A stretch of 64,000 nt of DNA from the NCBI RefSeq assembly GCF_007830265.1, contig NZ_VLKE01000001.1, forward strand, positions 2,108,001 through 2,172,000, given 5' to 3'. The position numbers and the translations under genes were made by a program. Under the pieces are notes generated by a model. That model made no database searches. It was not told where the DNA came from and saw only the letters and a list, made by a program, of their open reading frames with translations. This DNA is from Micromonospora olivasterospora. Lineage in GTDB: Bacteria > Actinomycetota > Actinomycetes > Mycobacteriales > Micromonosporaceae. Below are positions 35,928-48,290 of the stretch, one piece after another; within the stretch, counting starts at the first letter, position 1; each line of letters opens with the position of its first letter.

Positions 35928-37661
35928 TCAGGCGGCCGGCACCTCGGCGGTGGTGCGGATCCGGTCGAGGGCCGGGGCCGAGACCGGGGACTGCGCGGTC
36001 AGGTACGCCACGAAGGCGTCCAGGTCGATCATGCCGGTGACCTGGTTCGTGCCGCCGGTGAGGACGCTGAACCCGTCACCGCCGCCGGACAGGAAGTTGT
36101 TCACCGTGACCCGGTAGGTGGCGCTGTCGACGACGGCCGTACCGCCGAGCGTCAGGCTGCCCCGGACCACCCGGGTGCCGGCGCACGGGGTGGCCGCGGG
36201 CGCGGTGGTGCCGTTCGGGTCGACCGTGTAGCGCACGGTCGCGGACGGGTAGAGCGTGCGGTTGGTGACGAACTGCTGCTCCAGCAGGCAGTAGAGCTGC
36301 GCGCCGGTCAGGTCGAGCGTCACCAGGTTGTTGGCGAACGGCTGGACCGTGAACGCCTCCTCGTAGGTGACGACGCCGGCGTCCAGGTCGGCCCGGACCC
36401 CGCCCGGGTTCATGAACGCGGCGACCGCGCCCTGCTCGTTGTCGGTGGCGGCGAGCTGCGCGTCGGCGATCAGGTTGCCCAGCGCCGACTCGCCCATGGA
36501 CGTACCGAAGAGGGTCTCCTGGGTCCGGGTGATCGCCGCGGTGGTCTGGCCCACCTCCTTGGTGGCGACCGGGCCGAGGGCGGTCTTGTACCGGCCGATC
36601 AGCGCGGTCTGCGCCGGGTCCTTGGCGACGTCCCGGGTGACCACGACGTTGTTCGCCGAGGCGGTGAGCACGTCACCCGTACGCCGGTCGATCTGGAGGT
36701 CGATGTCGGTGACCAGGCGGCCGAAGGAGCTGGCGCTGGTGACCAGCTTGGCGTTGATCTCGCAGTTGTACGCCTGGTGGGTGTGCCCGCTGACGACGAC
36801 GTCGATCGACGGGTCCATCCGGTTGGCGATGTCGACGATCGGGCCGGTGAACCCGGTGCAGTCGTTGATGCCGCCGCCGGCCGCCTGCTGGCCGCCCTCG
36901 TGCAGCAGCACGACGATGGTCTCCACGCCCTGGGCGCGCAGGATGCGGGCGTACCTGTTGGCGGTGTCCGCCTCGTCGGCGAAGGTGAGGCCGGCGACGC
37001 CGTCCTGGCTGACGATCTGCGGGGTGCCCTCCAGGGTCATGCCGATGAAGCCGACCTTGACGCCCTGGACCTTCTTGATCGCGTACGGCGGCAGCAGCGG
37101 CTGGCCGGTGGCGGTCTTGAAGGCGTTCGCGGAGAGGTACTGGAAGCCGGCGCCCGCGTACGGGGTGCCGTCGGCGCAGCCGTCGACCGGGTGGCAGCCA
37201 CCGTTCTGGATGCGCAGCAGCTCGTTGGCGCCCTCGTCGAACTCGTGGTTGCCGACGCTGGCGAAGTCCAGCCCGGCCATGGAGAGCGCCTCGATGGTCG
37301 GCTCGTCGTGGAACGCTGCCGACAGCAGCGGGGACGCGCCGATCAGGTCACCGGCGGCGACCGTGATGGTGTTCTCGTCCTCCCTGGCCGCCTGCCGCAG
37401 CGCGGCGAGCTGGGTGGCCAGGTACTCGACACCGCCGGCCGGCTGCCCGGCGATGGTACCGCTGGAGCCGCTCGGCGGCTCCAGGTTGCCGTGGAAGTCG
37501 TTGATGGCGAGCAGCTTGACGTCGACCGGCTTCGGACCGGCCTCCGCCTGGCTCGGGTTGACGGCGACCGTGCTCAGCGCGGCCGCGGCGAGTGCGGTCA
37601 GGCCGACGGCGGCCCGACGCATCCCGGGGACGGACATGGAACTCCTCGTGAGGTTCGGCAT
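35928..37661 (-). CDS. Secreted 5'-nucleotidase/2',3'-cyclic phosphodiesterase
   Basis: A 577-residue exported enzyme. A signal peptide with an AxA-type end (residues 15-42) precedes a metallophosphatase domain: LLAINDFHGNLEP, AGDLIGASP, SVGNHEFDEG, VVLLHEGGQ and VVSGHTHQAYNC. The C-terminal 5'-nucleotidase domain (about 360-577) contains GESALGNLIADAQL and NPGGVRADL with FTVQPFANNLVTLD, the nucleoside-binding region. The enzyme releases phosphate from nucleotides outside the cell. Start ATG 37661 is preceded by AACCTCACGAGGAGTT-like sequence downstream at 37637, so ATG 37637 (MSVPGMRRAA) is an alternative. Confidence 0.9.
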   Translation of the reverse strand: MPNLTRSSMSVPGMRRAAVGLTALAAAALSTVAVNPSQAEAGPKPVDVKLLAINDFHGNLEPPSGSSGTIAGQPAGGVEYLATQLAALRQAAREDENTITVAAGDLIGASPLLSAAFHDEPTIEALSMAGLDFASVGNHEFDEGANELLRIQNGGCHPVDGCADGTPYAGAGFQYLSANAFKTATGQPLLPPYAIKKVQGVKVGFIGMTLEGTPQIVSQDGVAGLTFADEADTANRYARILRAQGVETIVVLLHEGGQQAAGGGINDCTGFTGPIVDIANRMDPSIDVVVSGHTHQAYNCEINAKLVTSASSFGRLVTDIDLQIDRRTGDVLTASANNVVVTRDVAKDPAQTALIGRYKTALGPVATKEVGQTTAAITRTQETLFGTSMGESALGNLIADAQLAATDNEQGAVAAFMNPGGVRADLDAGVVTYEEAFTVQPFANNLVTLDLTGAQLYCLLEQQFVTNRTLYPSATVRYTVDPNGTTAPAATPCAGTRVVRGSLTLGGTAVVDSATYRVTVNNFLSGGGDGFSVLTGGTNQVTGMIDLDAFVAYLTAQSPVSAPALDRIRTTAEVPAA

Positions 37662-38230
37662 GGGGCGCGGCCGGGCGCGGGTCGGCCCGGCGACCCTGCT
37701 GCGTGCCGTGACAGGGGTCGATCGCTCGGAGCGCGGCGGTCGGGGGTCGCCGCTGTCCTCACGGACAGCGTCTCATCTTCCGCGGTCCAGGTCGACGGGG
37801 GGAAGCCCATCACAACCGCCGGTACGGCGGATGGCCCGGACCGGGCGGCTCGACCGCCCTCGCGTGACGGAGAGGTGAACGTGCCGGGTGATCCGGCGCG
37901 TGCCGTCCGGTGCCGCACGCCGGCCCAGGGGCGCCGGCTCCCGGTGCGAGGAGCCGACGCCGGCTCCCGGGACGGTGGGCTGCCGGTCCTGGCGGTACCG
38001 GCGCGGAGCTGGCCTGAGGCTATCGATGTCGCAGGGCGATTGTGGAGAGCGGGATCTCTGCGTCGGCAAGTACCGACCGCCTGGCCGACCGGTCGCGGCC
38101 GAACCGGCGACCGGATCGCGGCGAACAGCGCGGAACGACGTCCGTACCGCGGGACGGACACGGCCCGTCGACGGAGCACCGCAACCGAAAGCGGGTGGTG
38201 CGCGGCCTCCCGCGACGCCACCCCGGCCGG
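37662..38230. other. Intergenic region without a recognisable gene
   Basis: About 570 bases upstream of the 5'-nucleotidase and downstream of the CpdA-like gene. Open frames exist on both strands but have Arg/Pro/Gly-rich products with no family features. No RNA, repeat or clear promoter is seen. A regulatory region or decayed sequence is possible. Confidence 0.5.
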
Positions 38231-39013
38231 TCAGAACCCGCCGGTCAGACCGGCCGCGTGGCTGACCTGCACGGTGTGCGTGGCGCAGCCGGCCTCCGTG
38301 ACGAGGTGCAGCAGGAACGCGGTCGGTTCGAGGACGTACCCCAGCCGCTCCCCGGCGTCGAGGGTCAGCGACGACTGCCGCCAGGTGCTCGGCGCGGTGG
38401 TCAGCACTGTGCCGGCGAAGTCGACCGTGACCGCCCGGTGCACGTGCCCGGCCAGCACCCGGACGACGTGCGGGTGGGCCGCGACCACCTTCGCCAGGTC
38501 GTCGCCGTCGAGCAGCCGGATGCCGTCCAGGAACGGCAGGCCCACCGGGGCGGGCGGGTGGTGCAGGCAGACCACGGCGGGTAGCCGCGGCCGGCGGGCC
38601 AGCACCTCGTCCAGCCAGGCGAGCTGCTCGGCGCCGAGCCGGCCCGCACCGTCCTCGCCGACCGTGAGGGAGTCGAGCACCACGAGGGTGGCGTCCGGCC
38701 GCTCCACCGCGTAGTGCGCGGAGTAGCCGCCGGCCAGGCACGGCGTCCCGCCGAAGGTGTCCAGCAGCGACTCCCGGTCGTCGTGGTTGCCGGCGACCAG
38801 GTGCACCGGCACCGGGAACCGGCCGATCACGTCGCGCAGCGCGACGTACTCGTCGGGGCGGCCGTGCTCGGTCAGGTCGCCGGTGATTACGACGTGGTCC
38901 GGTCGGGGGGTCAGGCCGAGCACCCGGCCCAGCGCCCGGTGCAGCCCGGCGGCCGGCTCCGCGGCGAGCGGACCGGTGGTCAGGTGGGTGTCGCTGAGCT
39001 GGGCGATGAGCAT
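38231..39013 (-). CDS. CpdA/Icc-like cyclic nucleotide phosphodiesterase
   Basis: A 260-residue class III phosphodiesterase. Motifs are AQLSDTHL, VVITGDLTEHG, LVAGNHDDRE, LHHPPAPVG and VRVLAGHVHRAVTV. The single GNHDDR and GHVH His ligands and the length match CpdA, the 3',5'-cAMP phosphodiesterase; Rv0805 is the mycobacterial member. ATG 39013 has GGAGGACGCG directly upstream. It may help to lower cAMP made by the cyclase at 16-20 kb; no sequence evidence connects them. The diguanylate cyclase gene diverges from it. Confidence 0.88.
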   Translation of the reverse strand: MLIAQLSDTHLTTGPLAAEPAAGLHRALGRVLGLTPRPDHVVITGDLTEHGRPDEYVALRDVIGRFPVPVHLVAGNHDDRESLLDTFGGTPCLAGGYSAHYAVERPDATLVVLDSLTVGEDGAGRLGAEQLAWLDEVLARRPRLPAVVCLHHPPAPVGLPFLDGIRLLDGDDLAKVVAAHPHVVRVLAGHVHRAVTVDFAGTVLTTAPSTWRQSSLTLDAGERLGYVLEPTAFLLHLVTEAGCATHTVQVSHAAGLTGGF

Positions 39014-39208
39014 CGCGTCCTCCAGGTCGACCGGCACGTCCCAGGCTATCGCCGGGCGGGCGCGTCGGGTGATGCCCTGTGCACAGGCCACGTCCACAGC
39101 CTGTGGATAGCACATGTGTACGACCATCATGATCTTGATAAATGGGCACTGAGCTGCGGTGAGTACGCTTGATCGGACGACTCCGCCCCTCCCCTCCCCT
39201 GGAACGAC

Positions 39209-40636
39209 GTGCGCGTGGATCACAACCGGGTCATCCGGGACGTGACGGTCCGCCTACCGATGGCGTCGACCGCCGCGGAGGCGTGCCAGTGGACCGTCAC
39301 GGCGCTCGCCCGGTACGCGCCGGCCACCATCACCGTCCTGCTCCAGGTGGCCGACCGGCTCCGCTGTGTGGCCGCCACCGGCGCCTGGCAGGTCTTCTCG
39401 ACCGTTCCGCCGAAGACCGGCATCGTCGGGCGGGTGTACGCCTCCGGCGCGGGCGCCACCGTTCCCGACGTCGCCGAGGACCCCGACTACCTCCCGGTAC
39501 GCCCCGACGTCACCTCCGAGGTCTGCGTGCCGGTGCTCGACCCCGCCGGCCGCCCGCTCGGGGTGCTGGACCTGCAGTGGAGCGGGCCGGTCGAGCTGGG
39601 CCCGTGGCGGGAGACCGCCGAGCGGGTGGCCGCCCACCTCGGCGCCCGGATCATGGCCCTCGGCGGCCCGCCGGCCGAGAGCCGCAGCGAGAAGCTGCTG
39701 CGCCACGCCGCCGCGCTGACCGCCGCTCCCACCGCGGCGGACCTGAGTACCGCGGCGATCCGCGCCGCCCGCGAGGTCTCCACCCTCGGTGCGGCCGTAC
39801 TGGTGCTGGCGGACGGGTCGGGTCCCCGGCTGAGCGAGCCGGCGGACTCGCCGGGCGAGCTGGAGTCGCGCATCCGGGCCGCGCTGACCGAGGCGGGCGG
39901 GCCGGCCCTCGGCCTGATGATCAGCCGGGCGCACCGACACGGCGCGGGGTACACGCTCGGAGAGGCGGGACACCCGCCGACGGAGGAGTACCGGCCCCTC
40001 GCCGACGCGGGGGGGCGGACCCTGGTGGCGGTGCCGGTGGGTCCGCCGGAGGGCGGCGGCGTGCTGCTGGTCGCCGACGAGCGCCTGCTGCGGCCCGACC
40101 CGACCACGGTCAACCTCATGGAGCTGCTCGCCGGGCAGGCGTGGACCTGCCTGGACCGGCTGAGTACCCTGGCGCGGCTGCGCGAGCAGGCCAGCTCCGA
40201 CCCGTTGACCGGGCTGCGGCACACGGGCGCGTTCGAGCAGCGGATCGCCCGCGCCACGCCGGGGCGTACGGCGCTGCTCGCGATCGACGTGGACGGCTTC
40301 AAGACCGTCAACGACACGTACGGCCACCAGGCCGGCGACCGGCTGCTGGTCGGCCTGGCCCGGGCACTGGAGGCGGCGCTGCGCCAGGGCGACGAGCTGT
40401 ACCGGACCGGCGGGGACGAGTTCGTCGCGGTGATCGAGGTGAACCGCCCCGAGGAGGCGGTCCGGATCGCCGAGCGGCTGACCGAGGCGGCCCGGCGCAC
40501 CGGCCGCACGATCAGCGTCGGCATCGCCCTGCCCCGGTCGGGCGAGCTACCGAAGCAGACGCTCCAGCGCGCCGACCAGGCCCTCTACGCGGCCAAACGC
40601 CAGGGCCGAGACGCCGTCCGCCTGTCCGCCGCCTGA
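39209..40636 (+). CDS. GAF-GAF-GGDEF diguanylate cyclase
   Basis: A 475-residue soluble protein that should make cyclic di-GMP. Two GAF-like sensor domains (about 20-150 and 165-310) precede a GGDEF domain (about 325-475). The active site reads RTGGDEFVAV with all signature residues; LLAIDVDGFKTVND binds metal. Five residues before it is RQGD, an RxxD inhibitory site, so product feedback is expected. GTG 39209 starts it, divergent from the CpdA-like gene with a 195-bp gap. What the GAF domains sense cannot be told. Confidence 0.93.
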   Translation: MRVDHNRVIRDVTVRLPMASTAAEACQWTVTALARYAPATITVLLQVADRLRCVAATGAWQVFSTVPPKTGIVGRVYASGAGATVPDVAEDPDYLPVRPDVTSEVCVPVLDPAGRPLGVLDLQWSGPVELGPWRETAERVAAHLGARIMALGGPPAESRSEKLLRHAAALTAAPTAADLSTAAIRAAREVSTLGAAVLVLADGSGPRLSEPADSPGELESRIRAALTEAGGPALGLMISRAHRHGAGYTLGEAGHPPTEEYRPLADAGGRTLVAVPVGPPEGGGVLLVADERLLRPDPTTVNLMELLAGQAWTCLDRLSTLARLREQASSDPLTGLRHTGAFEQRIARATPGRTALLAIDVDGFKTVNDTYGHQAGDRLLVGLARALEAALRQGDELYRTGGDEFVAVIEVNRPEEAVRIAERLTEAARRTGRTISVGIALPRSGELPKQTLQRADQALYAAKRQGRDAVRLSAA

Positions 40637-40651
40637 CGCGCCCCCGACTCT

Positions 40652-40727
40652 CCCCGCGATCTTGCATTTCCTGCCCCGACATATGGCCCCATAAGGGGCA
40701 TAACAGGGGCCGAAAGTGCAAGATCGC
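40652..40727. repeat. Dispersed inverted-repeat element, copy B
   Basis: An 11-base inverted repeat (GCGATCTTGCA at 40656-40666; its complement at 40717-40727) flanks an inner part with GCCCCGACATATGG and GGGGCCGAAA. The outer arm and inner words match the element at 20677-20756. It lies between the convergent diguanylate cyclase and asd genes. Confidence 0.8.
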
Positions 40728-40730
40728 CGC

Positions 40731-40830
40731 GGGCGGGGGGTGGGGCGGGGGCCGGGTGGGGGGTGGGGGGTGGGGGGGTGGGGGGTGGGGGGTGGGGTGG
40801 GGCGGGTGGGCTAGGGCGGGGGAGGTCTCT
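40731..40830. repeat. G-rich low-complexity tract
   Basis: About 100 bases of GGGGTGGG-type repeats with runs of four to seven G. On the plus strand it could fold into several G-quadruplexes. It overlaps the last codons and apparent read-through of asd. Confidence 0.85.
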
Positions 40831-41871
40831 GGCTAGGAGTTCGGCGATCTGGGCCGTGTTCAGGGCGGCGCCCTTGCGGAGGTTGTCGCCCGTGACGAAG
40901 AGGTCCAGGGCGCGCGGGTCGTCGACGGCGCGGCGGAGGCGGCCGACCCACGACGGGTCGGTGCCGACGGCGTCGATCGGCATCGGGAACTCCCCGGCGG
41001 CCGGATCGTCGACCAGGATCACGCCCGGGGCGTTGCGCAGCACCTCGCGGGCGCCCTCGGCGTCCACCTCGGTGGCGAAGACCGCGTGCACGGCCACCGA
41101 GTGCCCGGTCACCACCGGCACCCGGACGCACGTCGCGGAGACCTTCAGATCGGGCAGACCGAGAATCTTGCGCGACTCGTTGCGCAGCTTCAGCTCCTCG
41201 GACGACCAGCCGCCGTCGCCGAGCGAGCCGGCCCAGGGCACCACGTTGAGCGCCAGCGGGGCCGGGAACGGGCCCAGCTCGTCGCCGACCGCCTGCCGTA
41301 CGTCGCCCGGACGGGAGCCGAGCACCCGGTCCCCGGCGATCTTGCCGAGCTGGGAGTGCAGGGCGTCCACCCCGGCCTGCCCCGCGCCGGAGGCCGCCTG
41401 GTAAGAGGCGAGCACCAGCTCACGGAGGCCGTACTCGCGGTGCAGCGGGGCGACGGCCACGATCATCGCGAGGGTGGTGCAGTTGGCGTTGGCGATGATC
41501 CCCTTCGGCCGGTTGCGCACCTGCTCCGGGTTGATCTCGGGGACGACCAGCGGGACGTCCCGGTCCATCCGGAAGGCCCCGGAGTTGTCCACCGCGACCG
41601 CGCCCCGGCCGACCGCGATCGGCGCCCACTCGGCGGAGACCTCGTCGGGCACGTCGAACATCGCGACGTCGACGCCGTCGAACGCCTCCGGGGTGAGCGC
41701 GCCCACGGTCAGCTCCTCGCCCCGGCAGCGCACCCGCCGCCCCACCGACCGCTCGGACGCGAGCAGCCGGATCTCGCCCCAGACGTTGGCCCGGGACGAG
41801 AGCAGCTCGCACATCACGGTGCCGACGGCACCGGTCGCCCCGACCACGGCGAGGGTGGGCAGCGACGACAC
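40811..41871 (-). CDS. asd: Aspartate-semialdehyde dehydrogenase
   Basis: A roughly 353-residue enzyme that reduces aspartyl phosphate to the semialdehyde, second step to lysine, threonine, methionine and isoleucine. The Rossmann start VVGATGAVGTVM, catalytic Cys in ANANCTTLAM, and TGHSVAVHAVF with its His are intact. The reading frame as given runs 75 codons too far, through Pro-rich translation of a G-rich tract. One base restored in the CCCCC run near 40815-40820 puts TAG 40811-40813 in frame and gives the normal family length, so I end it there. lysC lies 4 bp upstream (stop 41876), so the two form an operon. Confidence 0.9.
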
Positions 41872-41875
41872 CGCG

Positions 41876-43141
<1,266 letters not shown>

Positions 43142-43340
43142 GACGGTGCACTCCCTCCCCAGCGTCCCTGAGCGTGCCGACGCCGCCGGGATCCGGCCCG
43201 GCGGCGCGTGTCAGACCACCTCAGGGTATCCGGCGGCCGGCGCGCCGGGGTCGGGTGATCCCACGATCCGGCCCCGGCGGACCGCGCCCGCCGCCGCCCC
43301 ACCAGCCCTCCCGGGGTACGCGCGACGGCCCCGGCGGGTC

Positions 43341-43755
43341 CGCGGCCCGCCCCACGGAGCAATGCTCGGGCGCTGCGCGACCCGCCCCACGGAGCAATGC
43401 TCGGGCGCTGCGCGACCCGCCCCACGGAGCAACGCTCGGGCGCTGCGCGACCCGCCCCACGGAGCAACGCTCGGGCGCTGCGCGACCCGCCCCACGGAGC
43501 AACGCTCGGGCGCTGCGCGACCCGCCCCACGGAGCAACGCTCGGGCGCTGCGCGACCCGCCCCACGGAGCAACGCTCGGGCGCTGCGCGACCCGCCCCAC
43601 GGAGCAACGCTCGGGCGCTGCGCGACCCGCCCCACGGAGCAACGCTCGGGAGCCACGCGACCCGCCCCACGGAGCCGTGCCCGGGTGCCACGCGACCCGC
43701 CGCGCGGAGCCGTTCCGACGGCCGCGCGACGCGCCGCAGCAGCCGGTGCCGACGG
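43341..43755. repeat. 35-bp minisatellite, about ten to twelve copies
   Basis: Seven of the units between 43406 and 43650 are identical; units at 43341-43405 and from 43651 to 43755 are increasingly degenerate. The period is exactly 35 bp with no spacers. Because 35 is not a multiple of three, the unit is read in all frames and is unlikely to be coding. It fills most of the gap between lysC and a divergent lipoprotein gene. Confidence 0.93.
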
Positions 43756-43827
43756 GTATGCAACACGCCGCACGGGCGGATCGTCGCGGGGCCCACCGGC
43801 GGTGCCGGCGCACCGCAGAATGACCCG

Positions 43828-44619
43828 GTGCATCCCCACCTCCGCGTGGCCCGGCGCCTGACCGGCGTCCTCGCGCTCACCCTTCCGGCCCTGCTCGCCG
43901 CCTGCGCCGACGGCCCACCGGCCGGGCCGGCCCCGACGCCTTCCGGCGACCCCACGCCCGCCGCCATTGACGCGGCGCGGAACGAGCTGGCCGCCCTGGC
44001 CGCGGCGGCCCGGGACCGGCACTTCACCGCCCGCTACGCCCTGTCCGGGGTCGACGGCCCCGACCGCTCGATCGTGGTGACCCGGGCCGACGACGGCACC
44101 TGGCGGGTCGACGTCCCGGGCGGGGCGCTCGGCGGTACCGCCGACATCGCGCTCGTCGCCACCGGCGACGGGCTCTTCCAGTGCGGCCTGCCGTCCGCCG
44201 GGCGGCCGGAGCCGGCGAGCTGCGTACGCCTGGGCGGCCGGACGGACGCCGTTCCGCGCCACCTGGACCCCTGGGTGCAGCACCCGTTCACGGACTGGCT
44301 GGAGGTGCTCACCGACCGGCGGGCCCCGCTCGCGGTCTCCCCGGCCAGGCCGCCCGCAGGGGCGACCGGCGCCTGCTACTCCGTCGACTCGACCTCGGCG
44401 TCGCTGACCGCTCCGCTGGGCGTCGGGATCTACTGCTACGCCCCGGACGGCACCCCGACCGCCGTGCGCACCGCCTCGGGGACCCTGACGCTGTCCGGGC
44501 CCGCCGGTCCCGCGCCGGCCTCCGTACGGCTGGCCGGGCCGGTCACCGACGCCGATCCGCTCGGCAGGGCCGCACCGAGTCCGGACGGCTCGACCCCCGC
44601 GGGCACGGGTACGGGGTGA
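43828..44619 (+). CDS. Lipoprotein of unknown function
   Basis: A 263-residue exported lipoprotein starting at GTG 43828; signal VARRLTGVLALTLPALLAAC ends in lipobox LLAAC. The mature part has a Pro/Thr-rich linker and a beta-rich domain (RYALSGVDGPDRSIVVTRAD, GDGLFQCGLPS, CYSVDSTSASLT, GVGIYCYAPDG) with four cysteines that may form disulfides. The fold resembles LppX/LprG-like or other secreted beta proteins but I cannot assign it. A longer start upstream would read through the minisatellite and is rejected. leuA follows on the same strand, separated by a leader attenuator. Confidence 0.75.
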   Translation: MHPHLRVARRLTGVLALTLPALLAACADGPPAGPAPTPSGDPTPAAIDAARNELAALAAAARDRHFTARYALSGVDGPDRSIVVTRADDGTWRVDVPGGALGGTADIALVATGDGLFQCGLPSAGRPEPASCVRLGGRTDAVPRHLDPWVQHPFTDWLEVLTDRRAPLAVSPARPPAGATGACYSVDSTSASLTAPLGVGIYCYAPDGTPTAVRTASGTLTLSGPAGPAPASVRLAGPVTDADPLGRAAPSPDGSTPAGTGTG

Positions 44620-44725
44620 CCGTGGGCGCCCGCTCCGAGCCGTCCACCTCGGGAGATGCGATATCGGTCTCATATTCCGGACCCGCCTTCCCGCCCCTCA
44701 CCTGATCACGTAGTGTCACCTTGTC

Positions 44726-44770
44726 ATGTGGCGGGCGCACCTCCTCCTTGGTCGCCGCGACGGGGCCTGA
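44726..44770 (+). CDS. Leucine leader peptide (leuL-type)
   Basis: A 14-codon open frame reads MWRAHLLLGRRDGA and stops at TGA 44768-44770. Three consecutive Leu codons (CTC CTC CTT) are the expected sensor in a ribosome-mediated attenuator of leuA. No Shine-Dalgarno is clear, so a leaderless transcript starting near 44720 is possible. An 11-bp stem follows immediately. Confidence 0.72.
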   Translation: MWRAHLLLGRRDGA

Positions 44771-44791
44771 TCGGCCGGCACCCCGTCGCGG
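44755..44791 (+). promoter_or_regulatory. Attenuator stem of the leuA leader
   Basis: CCGCGACGGGG (44755-44765) and its exact complement CCCCGTCGCGG (44781-44791) form an 11-bp hairpin. The left arm overlaps the end of the leader peptide, so a ribosome stalled at the Leu codons or finishing at the stop would change which RNA structures can form before leuA. Other pairings between 44792 and 44905 are possible but not resolved. Confidence 0.65.
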
Positions 44792-44879
44792 AGTCGAACC
44801 GCGCCGTCCAGCACATCCGAACTTTCGATCGGCACCGCCCGCCGCCTCGGCAGCGTCGCCGAAACCTTCCGATTGCTGA

Positions 44880-46661
<1,782 letters not shown>

Positions 46662-46670
46662 CGTCGCGCG

Positions 46671-46698
46671 CAGGGGCCCCGCGTTCGTGGGGCCCCTG
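46671..46698. terminator. Terminator between leuA and the MFS gene
   Basis: A ten-base-pair stem CAGGGGCCCC/GGGGCCCCTG with loop GCGTTCGT lies between the convergent leuA and efflux gene. It can end both transcripts. Confidence 0.8.
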
Positions 46699-46702
46699 CG
46701 GC

Positions 46703-48181
46703 TCATTCGTCCGGCGGGGTCGAGGCCGGCAGCGAGGGACAGGGCTGGGAGCCCGCCGCCCTGCGCGCCGGTCGGTGGATCAACAACCCCGCCAGCGCCG
46801 CCCCGACGAGCAGCAGGACCGCGCACCACAGCATCGCCCCGCGGAACGCCTCGCTCAGCGCCGCCTTCTGCTCGTACCCGGTGCCCCTGAGGCCAACGGC
46901 CAGCGGCAGCGCGGCCACCGCCAGCAGGCCGCCGGCCCGGGAGGCGGCGTTGTTGAAGCCGCTGGCCACCCCGGCGAACCGGTCCGCGACGGCGGCCAGG
47001 ACCGAGGCGGTCAGCGGCGCCACGACCAGGGTCAGGCCGAGGCCGAACAGGGCCACCCCGGGCAGCACGTCCGTCCAGTACGACGCGCCCGGCCGGACCC
47101 GGCGCAGCAGCAGCAGGCCGACTGCGGCGACGACCGGGCCGACGGTCAGCGGCAGCCGGGGGCCGATCCGGGCGGACAGCGCCCCGGCGCGGGACGACCC
47201 GACGAGCAGCAGCAGCGTCATCGGCACGGTGGCCAGGCCGGTGAGCAGGGCCGACCAGCCCACCACGTTCTGCAGGTACACGGCGAGGAAGAAGGTGAAG
47301 CCGCCCAGCGCCGCGTACACCACCACGGTGAAGACGTTCAGCACCGAGAAGAGCCGGCTGTGGAACAGGCCCGTGGGGAGCATGGCGCTGTCCCCCCGGC
47401 GGCGCTCCACCAGCACGAAGGCGACGATCGCGAGCACGCCGACCAGCGCCGACACCAGCACCGCCGGCGAGCCGGGGCCGCGGGCGGGAGCGTCGATCAG
47501 GGCGTACGTCACGCCGCCCAGGCCCAGCGCGCCGAGCAGGGCGCCCAGCACGTCGAATCGCCGCCCGGCCCCCTTGCGGGAGACGTCCTCGTCCCGGCTC
47601 TCCGGCACCCAGCGCAGCGCGGCGAGCACCACCGGGACGGCCAGTGGCACGTTGAGGAAGAAGATCCACCGCCAGGAGAAAGTGTCGATCAGCCAGCCGC
47701 CGACGAACGGGCCGAGCGCGGTGGAGACCCCCGCGAGGCCCGACCAGGTGCCGATCGCCCGGCCCCGGTCGTCCGGGTGGAAGCTGGACTGGATCACCGA
47801 CAGCGAGCCCGGCGTGAGCAACGCGCCCCCGGCCCCCTGCAGGACGCGGGCCGCGATCAGCCACGAGGTGCCCTGGGCCAGGCCGCAGAGCACCGACGCG
47901 GCGGTGAACCAGACGACCCCGAGCAGGAAGACCCGCCGCCGCCCGAACCGGTCGCCGAGCGCCCCGCCGAGCAGCACGAACGCCGCCAGCATGAGCAGGT
48001 AGCCATTGATCGTCCACTGGAGATCGGCCACGGTCGCCCCGAGGTCGGCGCCGAGCCGGGGCAGGGCGACGTTGACCACCGTGGTGTCCAGGAAGACCAT
48101 GCCGGAGGCGAGGATCGCGGCGAGCAGCGTTCCCCGGCCGGCGGGGGTGCCCATCCGGAGCGCGGGCGCGGGTTCGGTCAC
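46703..48181 (-). CDS. DHA2-type MFS drug-efflux transporter (EmrB/QacA family)
   Basis: A 492-residue protein with 14 predicted transmembrane helices. Signature features are LDTTVVNVALPRLGADL (helix 1 motif of DHA2), GGALGDRFGRRRVFLLG (motif A between helices 2 and 3), and RVLQGAGGALLTPGSLS (motif C region). Such proton-driven pumps export drugs or antiseptics; the substrate is unknown. GTG 48181 (VTEPAPALRM) is the chosen start. It converges with leuA and diverges from the HNH nuclease gene. No regulator gene is adjacent. Confidence 0.9.
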   Translation of the reverse strand: MTEPAPALRMGTPAGRGTLLAAILASGMVFLDTTVVNVALPRLGADLGATVADLQWTINGYLLMLAAFVLLGGALGDRFGRRRVFLLGVVWFTAASVLCGLAQGTSWLIAARVLQGAGGALLTPGSLSVIQSSFHPDDRGRAIGTWSGLAGVSTALGPFVGGWLIDTFSWRWIFFLNVPLAVPVVLAALRWVPESRDEDVSRKGAGRRFDVLGALLGALGLGGVTYALIDAPARGPGSPAVLVSALVGVLAIVAFVLVERRRGDSAMLPTGLFHSRLFSVLNVFTVVVYAALGGFTFFLAVYLQNVVGWSALLTGLATVPMTLLLLVGSSRAGALSARIGPRLPLTVGPVVAAVGLLLLRRVRPGASYWTDVLPGVALFGLGLTLVVAPLTASVLAAVADRFAGVASGFNNAASRAGGLLAVAALPLAVGLRGTGYEQKAALSEAFRGAMLWCAVLLLVGAALAGLLIHRPARRAAGSQPCPSLPASTPPDE

Positions 48182-48290
48182 GGGTATCCATCCTGCCCGG
48201 GTCGATTTGCCGGACGCCACGAATCACGGAAACGCCCTCGGGGTACTGTGCGCAATCGCCGGAAGCCCGCAAGCTGGAGGGGTGTCGTCT

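Noticed and set aside
37662..38230. Open frames in the gap upstream of the 5'-nucleotidase
   Set aside because: Arg/Pro/Ser-rich products on both strands with no domain, start signal or coding bias.
40585..40810. Extended C-terminus of asd
   Set aside because: The Pro-rich read-through is translation of a G-rich tract; a single base restores the normal stop and family length.
43341..43755. Array of regular repeats as a CRISPR
   Set aside because: The 35-bp units abut with no spacers and there are no cas genes nearby, so it is a minisatellite.
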